From Bacteroidales bacterium (lineage in GTDB: Bacteria > Bacteroidota > Bacteroidia > Bacteroidales > Lentimicrobiaceae): a stretch of DNA of 64,000 bases. The stretch lies in assembly GCA_016705005.1 (NCBI GenBank), contig JADIZB010000012.1, positions 62,001 through 126,000 on the forward strand. The letters are read 5' to 3'. Positions 48,101 through 56,416 of this stretch are shown one piece after another. The notes under the pieces are model-generated. The model searched no databases and had not been told where the DNA came from. It was given only the letters and a program-made list of their open reading frames with translations. Each line of letters begins with the position of its first letter. Within the stretch, counting starts at the first letter, position 1. The position numbers were made by a program, and so were the translations under genes.

Positions 48101-50023
48101 CCAGCTTGATGCTGTATAATTTCCGACAATGAAATATGAATAATCGGCTCCGGCGTCCAGGTCACCTGCAACAAAGGTGAATACAGCGCTGCATGATGTA
48201 AAGCCGGTAACTCCGGTGTTGGTCAGAGTCCAGTATCTGTTTACACTGAGTGCTTCATTGATATCCGAGGATGCGACTTCCGGATGATCAGACTGGGTAG
48301 TAGTGGCCGTAAGGGTTCCCCCATTATTTGTAGCCCCGGTGAATGTCAGGGCTACCGGAGTATAATTGTTTGCATCACCGATCTCAAATGTTTTTGAAGC
48401 CGTTGATGCCCCGATCACTTTCTGCAGACTTCCGTTGATATAGCAAAGTGCATCGGCTCCGGAAACAGCTGAGCTGCTTCCAAGAATCAGTGTATTTGTC
48501 CCTGTTGAGATTTTACCGGAAACAAAGCTCAACGTACCGTTGATGGTGGTGTTTGCAGTGCCGTTCAATACAAGTCCGCTGCTGTTGTTCAGGGTTAGAT
48601 TGTTGAATACAGTAGAAGCAGTTCCGCCCAGGTTTTGCTGGGATGATCCATTCAGGGTTACCGTTCCGCTTCCCTGGGTAAAGGTTCCGCTATTGTTGAA
48701 ATGCCCGCCCACAGTAAGTGCGAAATTACTGCCGCTGACGCTGAGTGTGGCTCCGTCATCAATGGTCAGTGGTCCGCTGATTACCTTGGCGGCATTCAGG
48801 GAAATTGTTCCTGTGCTGGAAATGATGAGACCTCCTGTGCCATTAAAAGGGGTGATCCATTCTACCGATGCAGTTCGTGAGGCAGTTGTATTGTACTTTA
48901 TTGTTGCATCAGATCCGTAGGTTGGGGCCGCTGTAAGTGTTGCAGTTCCTTCAACAGAAAGGATACCATTGACTGTTATAGTTGTCGTGGTTTTTGCGCT
49001 GGTGCCCGAAAGCGTAAGATTCTGATATGTTGCAGGTTTAACGGTCTGTGTACCGGATCTGTTATAGTTAACCGTATTTCCGGTGGCTGAAGCATTCAGG
49101 GTCCCGGTTGCCAAAACTGCATTGCTGACAACCAGGGTTGAGCCAGCTGCATTCAGCCAGGTAGACCCGGCAACTGAGCCGGTCAGATTTCCAACAATGG
49201 AGACTTCTGTATTGTTTGTAATGGTGATGGATCCGGTAATGGTAACCCCACCACTGAACAGAAGCGGAGACGTGCTTCCGATTGCCTGGCTGTTTGTTGT
49301 GAATGTATAAGTGCCGGTCCCGGAAGTGAAGGTGCCGTTATTTGTGATACCGCCTCTCATGGTAATGGCAGAGTTGGCTGAATTCGTCCAGGTTCCGTTG
49401 TTTGTTATCAGTCCGATGAATGTTTTTGTTCCTGTTGCATTTCCGAAAATAAGGGTACCATTAACGGTGGTCGGACCTGTTACGGTGAATGTTGAACGGT
49501 TGATGGTATTGGTGGTGCTTTCGCTTATGGTCAGCCCACTTGCTGCAATGTTAAACACTCCGGTTGCGGCACCTCCTATGGTTGAGCCTGACAGCGTCAT
49601 TCCGGTTATTGCATAAGTTTCTGCTACATTGTTGGTCCATGTGCCCCCGGAAATAATTACCTGGCCGAAAGTCTTTGTTCCGGTTGTGCTGGTTACCGTC
49701 AGCGTCCCGCTGACTGTGGTGGTACCGGTGAAATTGGTGGTGTAAGCACCGATATTCAATGAAGAACCACTGGCAATACTGATGCTTGCACAATTCGCAT
49801 TAACATTGATTGTAACAGTCCTGTTTCCTTCAATGTAAACAACATCTCCTGCAACTGGCGCAGAGACACCCGATGCTCCTCCTGAGGTCGCCGACCATGT
49901 TGAAGTGCTGCTCCAGTTACCGGTAGCCACCGAATACCTGTTGGCTGCCAAAGTTGTTGTTCCTGAGAGAAACATCAGAAGAAAAAATGTATAGAACCTA
50001 AAGTTCCTATCCGGCCTGTTCAT
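42166..50023 (-). pseudogene. Giant T9SS surface adhesin with lectin domain, frameshifted
   Basis: A gene of about 2,620 codons broken by one extra base near 44191-44194 (TCCAAGCGAA; removing one base restores reading into EGTVSVTQTGTSGG). Regions: signal peptide; beta-helix-like region to about residue 660 (NWSSTSTWSATSGG, VYIEGNRTVTINV); two Ig-like domains; a MAM-like domain (about 870-1030); six near-identical 90-residue Ig-like repeats (about 1100-1640) with VTFTATPVNGG, YQWKLNG and a conserved Cys pair; a SUEL-type lectin domain (about 1646-1750, ILFASYGTPNGTCGAFTYG, TDPCVGTLKRLYVEAVYG); two more repeats; a further autotransporter-like segment; and a C-terminal T9SS sorting domain (LTISNLLGQVLFQTDMPE, SGIYILTLTSQ). 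It is predicted to reach the surface by T9SS. The lesion could be natural or a sequencing error. Confidence 0.82.
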
Positions 50024-50235
50024 GTCATTCTGTTGTTAATTGTGAAAAGGAAAACAGGTCTGCCGGATGAGACCTGAAAGGGATGATTTCAGAAAAAAAG
50101 ACAATGGAAGACCCGGTCACCTGCGTTAAACAAAAAGGCAGATTATCAATGAGCACATCTGGCACTTCGGGCATTTGGTCGTTAGCCATATCTTTTAGTT
50201 ACAATCCATCAATGAGTCTGGTAAATAACTATCTG

Positions 50236-51084
50236 CTACTGGATGGGAAACTCCTTTTCTGCATAGATTTCAGCCTTTTGTTCATTGGGCGCCTGAAACC
50301 TGTCAATCAGTTTCCCACGGTTATAGTCAACCCCTTTGAGATTTCTCAATTGCATGACAAAGCGTCTTGTTTTGTTGGGTGTATAAACGGCAATACCTCT
50401 TACAACACCAACTTCAACCGGTTGTCCGTTTCCGGAATCCCAGCTGACAATCAGATCACCGTATACTGATATATCACCTTTTCGCTTGAAGGTAAGCGCA
50501 AGGCTGGGTATGGTGTCGGTTTTGGCATCAAGTTTCATGTCAGTAACCTCAATACTTGATTTCAGTTCCCCGACGCGGATAATTATCGGAATGGTAATGC
50601 CAAAAATGGGGACCAACCTGATTCCAATGGTAGTTGTGTCTTTTACCGCTTCCTCCCCGAGTGGTTTTTCATCCGGAACGGCCCTGAAATAAACATGTGA
50701 GCGGTATTCACCCGGCTTCATATCCGGCATTTTTCTGAATTGCATCCGGACGACCTGGGCCTCATTTGGGGCTAGTGTTACTGTTCTTGGGAAAAACCTG
50801 AGATATTTATCGGCAAAATACTGTCCTGAATCGGGAACTTCAATCTGTTCGAAAGCTCCGTTTTCGGTCATCCGGTATTGTACAAATGAAACGCTGTATC
50901 TTGATGTATCACTTCCGGTATTTGCCAGCGTAAGTTCCTGCGACATTTTGCTTCCTTCAAAAATCACCCTTCGTGGTGTGACCAGCAGGTCACCCTGCGC
51001 CTGAACGGTGCCGGTGTTAAGTAAAATGGCTGAAAACAGCAATGCTGAAATGACAATAAACTGATTCCTGATAATTCGTTGCAT
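50236..51084 (-). CDS. PapD-like periplasmic chaperone
   Basis: A 282-residue exported protein with the two-Ig-domain layout of chaperone-usher chaperones: DLLVTPRRVIFEGSKMSQELTL carries the Arg of the subunit-anchoring site near its start, and PRTVTLAPNEAQVVRMQF is the conserved G1-strand region with alternating hydrophobics, followed by YRSHVYFRAVP. It is the only chaperone in the locus. It lies between the pilin copies and the giant adhesin on the minus strand. Chaperones of this kind hold pilins until the usher takes them. The start ATG at 51084 opens on a signal peptide (NQFIVISALLFSAILLNTG). Confidence 0.86.
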   Translation of the reverse strand: MQRIIRNQFIVISALLFSAILLNTGTVQAQGDLLVTPRRVIFEGSKMSQELTLANTGSDTSRYSVSFVQYRMTENGAFEQIEVPDSGQYFADKYLRFFPRTVTLAPNEAQVVRMQFRKMPDMKPGEYRSHVYFRAVPDEKPLGEEAVKDTTTIGIRLVPIFGITIPIIIRVGELKSSIEVTDMKLDAKTDTIPSLALTFKRKGDISVYGDLIVSWDSGNGQPVEVGVVRGIAVYTPNKTRRFVMQLRNLKGVDYNRGKLIDRFQAPNEQKAEIYAEKEFPIQ

Positions 51085-51264
51085 AATTCTGGTTTTTAAA
51101 TTCCTGATCAGACTATACCTTTAGCTTTACAGATCAGTTATTAATGTACATTTTGACTATTTGTAACCCCTGTACTTATTGGATTTACTTTATAAATCAC
51201 GACCAGTCCGTATAAAGGAATCATTCCTCTAAACCAAAGGCAATTTCTAAGGGGGAAATTTAAA

Positions 51265-51293
51265 AAAAGTGCGACAGTTTCCGCCGCACTTTT
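51265..51293 (-). terminator. Terminator of DUF4402 copy 1
   Basis: AAAAGTGCG/CGCACTTTT stem with an 11-base loop, just after the stop at 51313. The same element follows copy 2. Confidence 0.8.
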
Positions 51294-51312
51294 CGAATAA
51301 TATTTTTTCGAT

Positions 51313-51822
51313 TTAGTTGTAAGCGATGGTTACATCATAGGTACCTGAGTAGTTACCTGTAGCCTGGCTTGCACCTACATTGAGTGTAGCACCCACGTTG
51401 ATGGTCTGTGAACCGGCACCGCTGAGGAGTCCTGTAGGAGTGGGATCAGAGGTGAAATTATTGACGGTCATGTTGTTCGAACCACTTGATATGGTAACAG
51501 AAGCCGGCAGTGTGATGGAGTAGGTAGCATTGGGTTCGCCTGTGGCGGTATAGATGGCATTGTTGTAAGTTCCGATGGCAGAAGGAGTAACACCTCCGGT
51601 GTGTGACCTTACGCCGGCAGGAGTAATGGTTACGGTACCGATTGAGCTGCTTGAAGCGATGTTACCGAAAGCCAGACCCTGGGTGTTTGTAAGTGTAATC
51701 GGAGTGATGATGCGTGCGGTTGCGGTTGCGTCGTCGGTAGCTGAAGTTGCCTGAGCGTTAACATTAAGAGAAGCGATGGTCATCAGAATTACCCCCGTAA
51801 GAATGATAGTTACCTTTTTCAT
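51313..51822 (-). CDS. DUF4402 major pilin-like protein, copy 1
   Basis: A 169-residue exported protein. A signal peptide (MKKVTIILTGVILMTIASLNVNA) is followed by an N-terminal extension (QATSATDDATATARIITPIT) with alternating hydrophobics that could serve as donor strand, then the DUF4402 core (QGLAFGNIASSSSIGTVTI, SGSNNMTVNNFTSDPTPTG) and the closing strand GNYSGTYDVTIAYN. DUF4402 resembles spore-coat/CsuA-type pilins. The protein is identical to copy 2 (52507-53016) and, apart from its 5' lesion, to copy 3. The gene has its own terminator, so it may be expressed alone. The ~260 bases upstream are also shared by the three copies. Confidence 0.8.
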   Translation of the reverse strand: MKKVTIILTGVILMTIASLNVNAQATSATDDATATARIITPITLTNTQGLAFGNIASSSSIGTVTITPAGVRSHTGGVTPSAIGTYNNAIYTATGEPNATYSITLPASVTISSGSNNMTVNNFTSDPTPTGLLSGAGSQTINVGATLNVGASQATGNYSGTYDVTIAYN

Positions 51823-52506
51823 TGTTTTAAGTTTTTAGTTGTTATTGTTTTGTTTGAGATTTCAGTGTAATGTGATAAGAGTAATTCAGAAAACGTGCCA
51901 CCGGGAGAAAACGGGTCGTGCCAGAGTTTCAAATCAGGGAAATATATTTTCTAACGTATTGAAAAACAGCAATAAAGAATCAATTAATTTTTCTGAACTT
52001 TATTCTGGTTCAGGAACCACCCTGTGCCACAAACCCTGAAATGTCTTATCTGAGGACAGCTGATTCCCGAAACGGGACGAAATCCGTAAATGAAATTCCT
52101 GGAGATGATCCAGATTTGTCAAGCGAATCCCTCATCCGTATAGAATTGGATCAATGACCCCAACGGTGTTACATGATTATAGAAATAACAGTGATTATTG
52201 ATATACGACCCCGGCGGAGTCGTATATTAATTACCGGGTTTCGTGCTTTTCAACCCATCGGGCTGGAAATCATAAGCTCAAATCATTAACGTTGACCCCT
52301 ATCAGATCATCCTAAAGATTGGATAAGACCCCAGCGGGGTCACAGATTAGAAATAACGTGAAGAAGAATCGACCGGGCGCATATAAAAGATATGTTTATC
52401 ATGAACAGGTACATCCGGTTTTCCGGGACCTGAAGCTGAACATCGTGAAACAAAAAAAAGTGCGACAGTTTCCTGCCGCACTTTTTCTGAATAATATTTT
52501 TTTGAT
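51823..52506. other. Shared leader of pilin copy 1 and palindrome-rich intergenic region
   Basis: 51823 to about 52085 is the upstream leader found, nearly unchanged, before all three pilin copies. From there to 52450 there is no gene; three short palindromes of the form GACCCC-n-GGGGTC (near 52154, 52206 and 52327) are present, two followed by similar words ending in TTAGAAATAACGTG or TATAGAAATAACAGTG. Confidence 0.6.
52455..52486 (-). terminator. Terminator of DUF4402 copy 2
   Basis: AAAAAGTGCG/CGCACTTTTT stem with a 12-base loop, directly before the stop at 52507. Confidence 0.8.
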
Positions 52507-53016
52507 TTAGTTGTAAGCGATGGTTACATCATAGGTACCTGAGTAGTTACCTGTAGCCTGGCTTGCACCTACATTGAGGGTAGCACCCACGTTGATGGTC
52601 TGTGAACCGGCACCGCTGAGGAGTCCTGTAGGAGTGGGATCAGAGGTGAAATTATTGACGGTCATGTTGTTTGAACCACTTGATATGGTAACAGAAGCCG
52701 GCAGTGTGATGGAGTAGGTAGCATTGGGTTCGCCTGTGGCGGTATAGATGGCATTGTTGTAAGTTCCGATGGCAGAAGGAGTAACACCTCCGGTGTGTGA
52801 TCTTACGCCGGCAGGAGTAATGGTTACGGTACCGATTGAGCTGCTTGAAGCGATGTTACCGAAAGCGAGACCCTGGGTGTTTGTAAGTGTAATCGGAGTG
52901 ATGATGCGTGCGGTTGCGGTTGCGTCGTCGGTAGCTGAAGTTGCCTGAGCGTTAACATTAAGAGAAGCGATGGTCATCAGAATTACCCCCGTAAGAATGA
53001 TAGTTACCTTTTTCAT
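52507..53016 (-). CDS. DUF4402 major pilin-like protein, copy 2
   Basis: A 169-residue protein identical in sequence to copy 1 (only synonymous base changes were seen), including signal peptide and N-terminal extension. It has its own terminator and the shared leader upstream, so it is a complete transcription unit. Identity at the protein level over a full gene suggests either very recent duplication or continued gene conversion between copies. Confidence 0.8.
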   Translation of the reverse strand: MKKVTIILTGVILMTIASLNVNAQATSATDDATATARIITPITLTNTQGLAFGNIASSSSIGTVTITPAGVRSHTGGVTPSAIGTYNNAIYTATGEPNATYSITLPASVTISSGSNNMTVNNFTSDPTPTGLLSGAGSQTINVGATLNVGASQATGNYSGTYDVTIAYN

Positions 53017-54155
53017 TGTTTTAAGTTTTTAGTTGTTATTGTTTTGTTTGAGATTTCAGTGTAATGTGATAAGAGTAATTCAGAAAACGTGCCACCGGGA
53101 GAAAACGGGTCGTGCCAGAGTTTCAAATCAGGGAAATATATTTTCTAACGTATTGAAAAACAGCAATAAAGAATCATATTATTTTTCTGAACTTTATTCT
53201 GGTTTCGAAACCACCCTGTGCCACAAACCCTGAAATGTCTTATCTGAGGACAGTCGATTCCCGTAACGGGACAAATTCCGGAAAATGTATAACTACCAGG
53301 GGAGTACATTTCATTGAAAAACAGCAGGGTGAAAGGAAGCAATTCACAATGTTTTTTGGTTTGGCTAAAGAGGTTAATACGGGTATGGGGAAAAGGTCAT
53401 TTTGCGATAGAGCGATGGAGCGACTTTGCGATGGAGCGACTTCAGCGAAAAGGGCGAAAAATATCTGTGAAAATCAGTTTAATCAGTGTCATCCGTGTTC
53501 TAATGTGGCTAGAGCGAACGAAGCGACTTCAGCGATGGAGCGACTTAAGCGATTTCAGCGAAAAGGGCGAAAAATATCTGTGAAAATCAGTTTAATCCCT
53601 GCCATACGGCAGGCAAGCGTGTCATCCGTGTTCTATTTTGGTCAGAGCGATGGGGCGACTTTGCGATAGAGCGACTTTGCGATAGAGCGAACGAAGCGAC
53701 TTTGAGCGATGGGGAGACTTAATGGGTATATCAAGTTCAGAATGCCTTTCATCTTTCCTATTGTACCTATTGTGCCTATTGTGGTAAAGGTTTTTTGTTC
53801 AAAAGTTCCATGCTTCGCTTTCAATTTGTCTTGAACCACAAATTCGATGGAACGACTCGGGCGACTTCAGCTATGGGGCGATTTTGCGATGGAGCGACTT
53901 CAGCGATGGAGCGACTTTGCGATAGAGCGAAAAGGGCGAAAAATATCTGTGAAAATCAGTTTAATCTGTGTCATACGTGTTCTAGCGTGTGGATGGAGCG
54001 GAGAGGAGATGGGGCGACTTAAGCCTTTATCGTTTGGAGATGGGTGTCTGACGTTTGGTCGTCAAAAGGAAAGAATGATTGAATAATTAATGGCTGGGGT
54101 AAAAACAAAAGAAGCGCTGTAAAAACAGCGCTTCTTGTTAAGGGGCCTACAATGA
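53017..54155. repeat. Dense mixed repeat region between pilin copies
   Basis: The first ~265 bases are the shared pilin leader. From about 53390 to 54020 come repeats of about 16 bases (GCGATGGAGCGACTT with variants GCGATAGAGCGA), interleaved with three copies of a ~45-base unit (GCGAAAAATATCTGTGAAAATCAGTTTAATC-type, near 53455, 53570 and 53936). The second of these is interrupted at 53598-53613 by CCTGCC-ATAC-GGCAGG. At 53755-53784 the sequence CCTATTGTGCCTATTGTGGT is the reverse complement of the ends of the 26740-28163 array units. No real gene was seen. Confidence 0.75.
54109..54136 (-). terminator. Terminator of the fourth DUF4402 gene
   Basis: AAGAAGCGCTGT-AAAA-ACAGCGCTTCTT, a 12-bp perfect stem, followed on the minus strand by a T-rich run, just after the stop at 54156. 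Confidence 0.85.
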
Positions 54156-54667
54156 TTAGTTGTAGGCAAAGGTAAGACTGAAAGTTCCAGTGTACATACC
54201 TACGGGGTTATCTTGCATGGAGCTTACAAAAAGAGTAGCTCCGATACTTACGATTTCAGAACCTCCTGCCAGGACGCCGGTGCCTGTGCCGGCGGGTGGG
54301 TCGCTGACCCAGTTGTTAACCTGCATGGTTTGGTTTGTGGCCTGATTTACCAGTTCAATGGGCCCATCGGGCAACGCTGAACCGAGAAGGTAGCGTCGGG
54401 AGCACCGGTGATCAGGAATCTGCCGGGGGAAAAACTACCGCCGCCCAGAATCACGGATCCCTGAGCTGACCTGACACCGTCAGGAGAGATGATCACCCGA
54501 CCGCCGTTGACCTCCGGAGAGAATCTTCCGAAATGCAGCTGGGCATTTTCGGTGGCGGTAAGCGCTGCAATCACCTCGGCATGAGCCTGTGAGGAAACTG
54601 CAGCCTGTGACCAGACTTTGCAGGAAACGAGCAGGAAAAAAAGAACTACGGCTGTATTTTTTAACAT
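54156..54667 (-). pseudogene. DUF4402 pilin-like gene, fourth type, frameshifted
   Basis: A gene of about 170 codons split near 54373-54377. The first part (MLKNTAVVLFFLLVSCKVWSQ signal, QLHFGRFSPEVNGGRVIISPDG) runs into a wrong frame at FSVQRCPMG; the correct frame resumes at LPDGPIELVNQATNQTMQV and ends with VGMYTGTFSLTFAYN. One missing base in CAGCG-TTGCCC accounts for it. The N-terminal extension (QAAVSSQAHAEVIAALTATENA) is present, so the intact protein would polymerise. It differs from the three near-identical copies and may be a distinct shaft subunit. Confidence 0.78.
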
Positions 54668-54763
54668 TATCAGTATCGATGGACTTAAGGAACGATTGAA
54701 AGAGTGTCAGGGTAAAAGGTGTGAAAGCTATCCCGGCACACCCCTTTCAACGATCGGTAAGAT

Positions 54764-55272
54764 TTAGTTGTAAGCGATGGTTACATCATAGGTACCTGAG
54801 TAGTTACCTGTAGCCTGGCTTGCACCTACATTGAGTGTAGCACCCACGTTGATGGTCTGTGAACCGGCACCGCTGAGGAGTCCTGTAGGAGTGGGATCAG
54901 AGGTGAAATTATTGACGGTCATGTTGTTCGAACCACTTGATATGGTAACAGAAGCCGGCAGTGTGATGGAGTAGGTAGCATTGGGTTCGCCTGTGGCGGT
55001 ATAGATGGCATTGTTGTAAGTTCCGATGGCAGAAGGAGTAACACCTCCGGTGTGTGATCTTACGCCGGCAGGAGTGATGGTTACGGTACCGATTGAGCTG
55101 CTTGAAGCGATGTTACCAAAAGCCAGACCCTGGGTGTTTGTAAGTGTAATCGGAGTGATGATGCGTGCGGTTGCGGTTGCGTCGTCGGTAGCTGAAGTTG
55201 CCTGAGCGTTAACATTAAGAGAAGCGATGGTCATCAGAATTACCCCCGTAAGAATGATAGTTACCTTTTCAT
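54764..55272 (-). pseudogene. DUF4402 pilin, copy 3, start-codon frameshift
   Basis: Nearly identical to copies 1 and 2, but in the run after the start codon one A is missing (ATGAAAAGG in place of ATGAAAAAGG), so reading from the normal ATG stops after three codons. The body is intact. Reading could only begin at the internal ATG encoding MTIASLNVNAQ, leaving an 11-residue rest of the signal peptide. This is either a silent reserve copy or a slippage-switchable gene. A weaker hairpin (AAAGGTGTG/CACACC-CTTT) follows the stop near 54715-54750. Confidence 0.8.
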
Positions 55273-55642
55273 TGTTTTAAGTTTTTAGTTGTTATTGTTT
55301 TGTTTGAGATTTCAGTGTAATGTGATAAGAGTAATTCAGAAAACGTGCCACCGGGAGAAAACGGGTCGTGCCAGAGTTTCAAATCAGGGAAATGTATTTT
55401 CTAACGTATTGAAAAACAGCAATAAAGAATCATATTATTTTCCTGTACTTTTTTCTTGTCCCGGAACCACCCTGTGCCACAAACCCTGAAATGTCTTATC
55501 TGAGGACAGCCGATTCCCGAAACGGGACAAATTCCGGAAACAGTGCTGTATGGAGGTTATCTTTTTCATATCCCGGAATTTCCTGATTACTGTTGATTTT
55601 GCTGTTGTTTTTATTAATTTAGCCTGATTTATCCGGGAAATT
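55273..55642. other. Leader of pilin copy 3 and gap before the purine operon
   Basis: The first ~265 bases are the third copy of the pilin leader. The remainder lies upstream of the xdhC gene on the plus strand; a TAATTTAG sequence near 55614 is a weak -7 candidate. No gene was seen. Confidence 0.5.
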
Positions 55643-56416
55643 ATGCTTGAATTAATTGCTGAACTTATTGAAATTGAAAAGAAACGGATTCCTGCTGTTC
55701 TCTGCATTGTAACAGCCACTTCAGGATCGACGCCCCGCAAAGCCGGGTCTAAAATGATTGTCTATCAGGATGGTACTTCCAGGGGTACCATTGGCGGAGG
55801 CAGTATTGAATACGAGGTAATCAGGGAGGCCGTTGCCCTGATTTCGGAAGGTGGGAATACACAGGTAAAAAATTTCAAGCTTCTTGAGGACCTCAGCATG
55901 CAATGTGGCGGGGGTATGGAGATCTACTTTGAACCCATTTCCTGCCAGCCAAAATTATATATTTTCGGTGGTGGTCATATTGGAAAGGCCCTCGCCGGAT
56001 ATGCCCCGGGCCTTGGATTTCACCCGGTAGTGGTTGATCCGCGGCAGGGTATCTTCGGGGACTGGAATTTGCCTGCCGGCGATTTGTTCAATGATGATTA
56101 CCTCACGATTGCAGGATCGCTTGAGTTCAATGACAACACATATGCTGTGATTGTCACCCATCAGCACGAATACGATGAAAGACTTCTTCATTTCTGTGCA
56201 CCAAAGAAATTCGCCTACCTGGGAATGATCGGAAGCAGGAGAAAAGTCGGTGAAATAAGCAAAAGGGCCATCACAGAAGGTAAACTTACTCCGGAGATTA
56301 TTGCCCGTGTTGATATGCCGATCGGTATCCCTTTCGCTGCTGAAACTCCTGCTGAAATTGCCATTAGTATCATTGCCAAAATGATAGATGTTAAAAACAC
56401 CAGGAAAAAATCATGA
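55643..56416 (+). CDS. xdhC: XdhC/CoxI-family molybdenum-cofactor protein
   Basis: A 257-residue protein of the XdhC group, which binds and sulfurates molybdenum cofactor for insertion into xanthine dehydrogenase. The N-terminal part shows IVTATSGSTPRKAGSKMIV and GTIGGGSIEYEVIREA; the C-terminal half is a Rossmann fold (LYIFGGGHIGKALAGYAPGLG) with MIGSRRKVGEI. It overlaps the following FAD/Fe-S subunit gene by 4 bases, so the three are one operon. Confidence 0.9.
   Translation: MLELIAELIEIEKKRIPAVLCIVTATSGSTPRKAGSKMIVYQDGTSRGTIGGGSIEYEVIREAVALISEGGNTQVKNFKLLEDLSMQCGGGMEIYFEPISCQPKLYIFGGGHIGKALAGYAPGLGFHPVVVDPRQGIFGDWNLPAGDLFNDDYLTIAGSLEFNDNTYAVIVTHQHEYDERLLHFCAPKKFAYLGMIGSRRKVGEISKRAITEGKLTPEIIARVDMPIGIPFAAETPAEIAISIIAKMIDVKNTRKKS

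Noticed and set aside
53235..54086. Protein-coding genes in the repeat region between pilins
   Set aside because: The reading frames are made from the 16-base repeats, occur in several frames at once, and have no domain.
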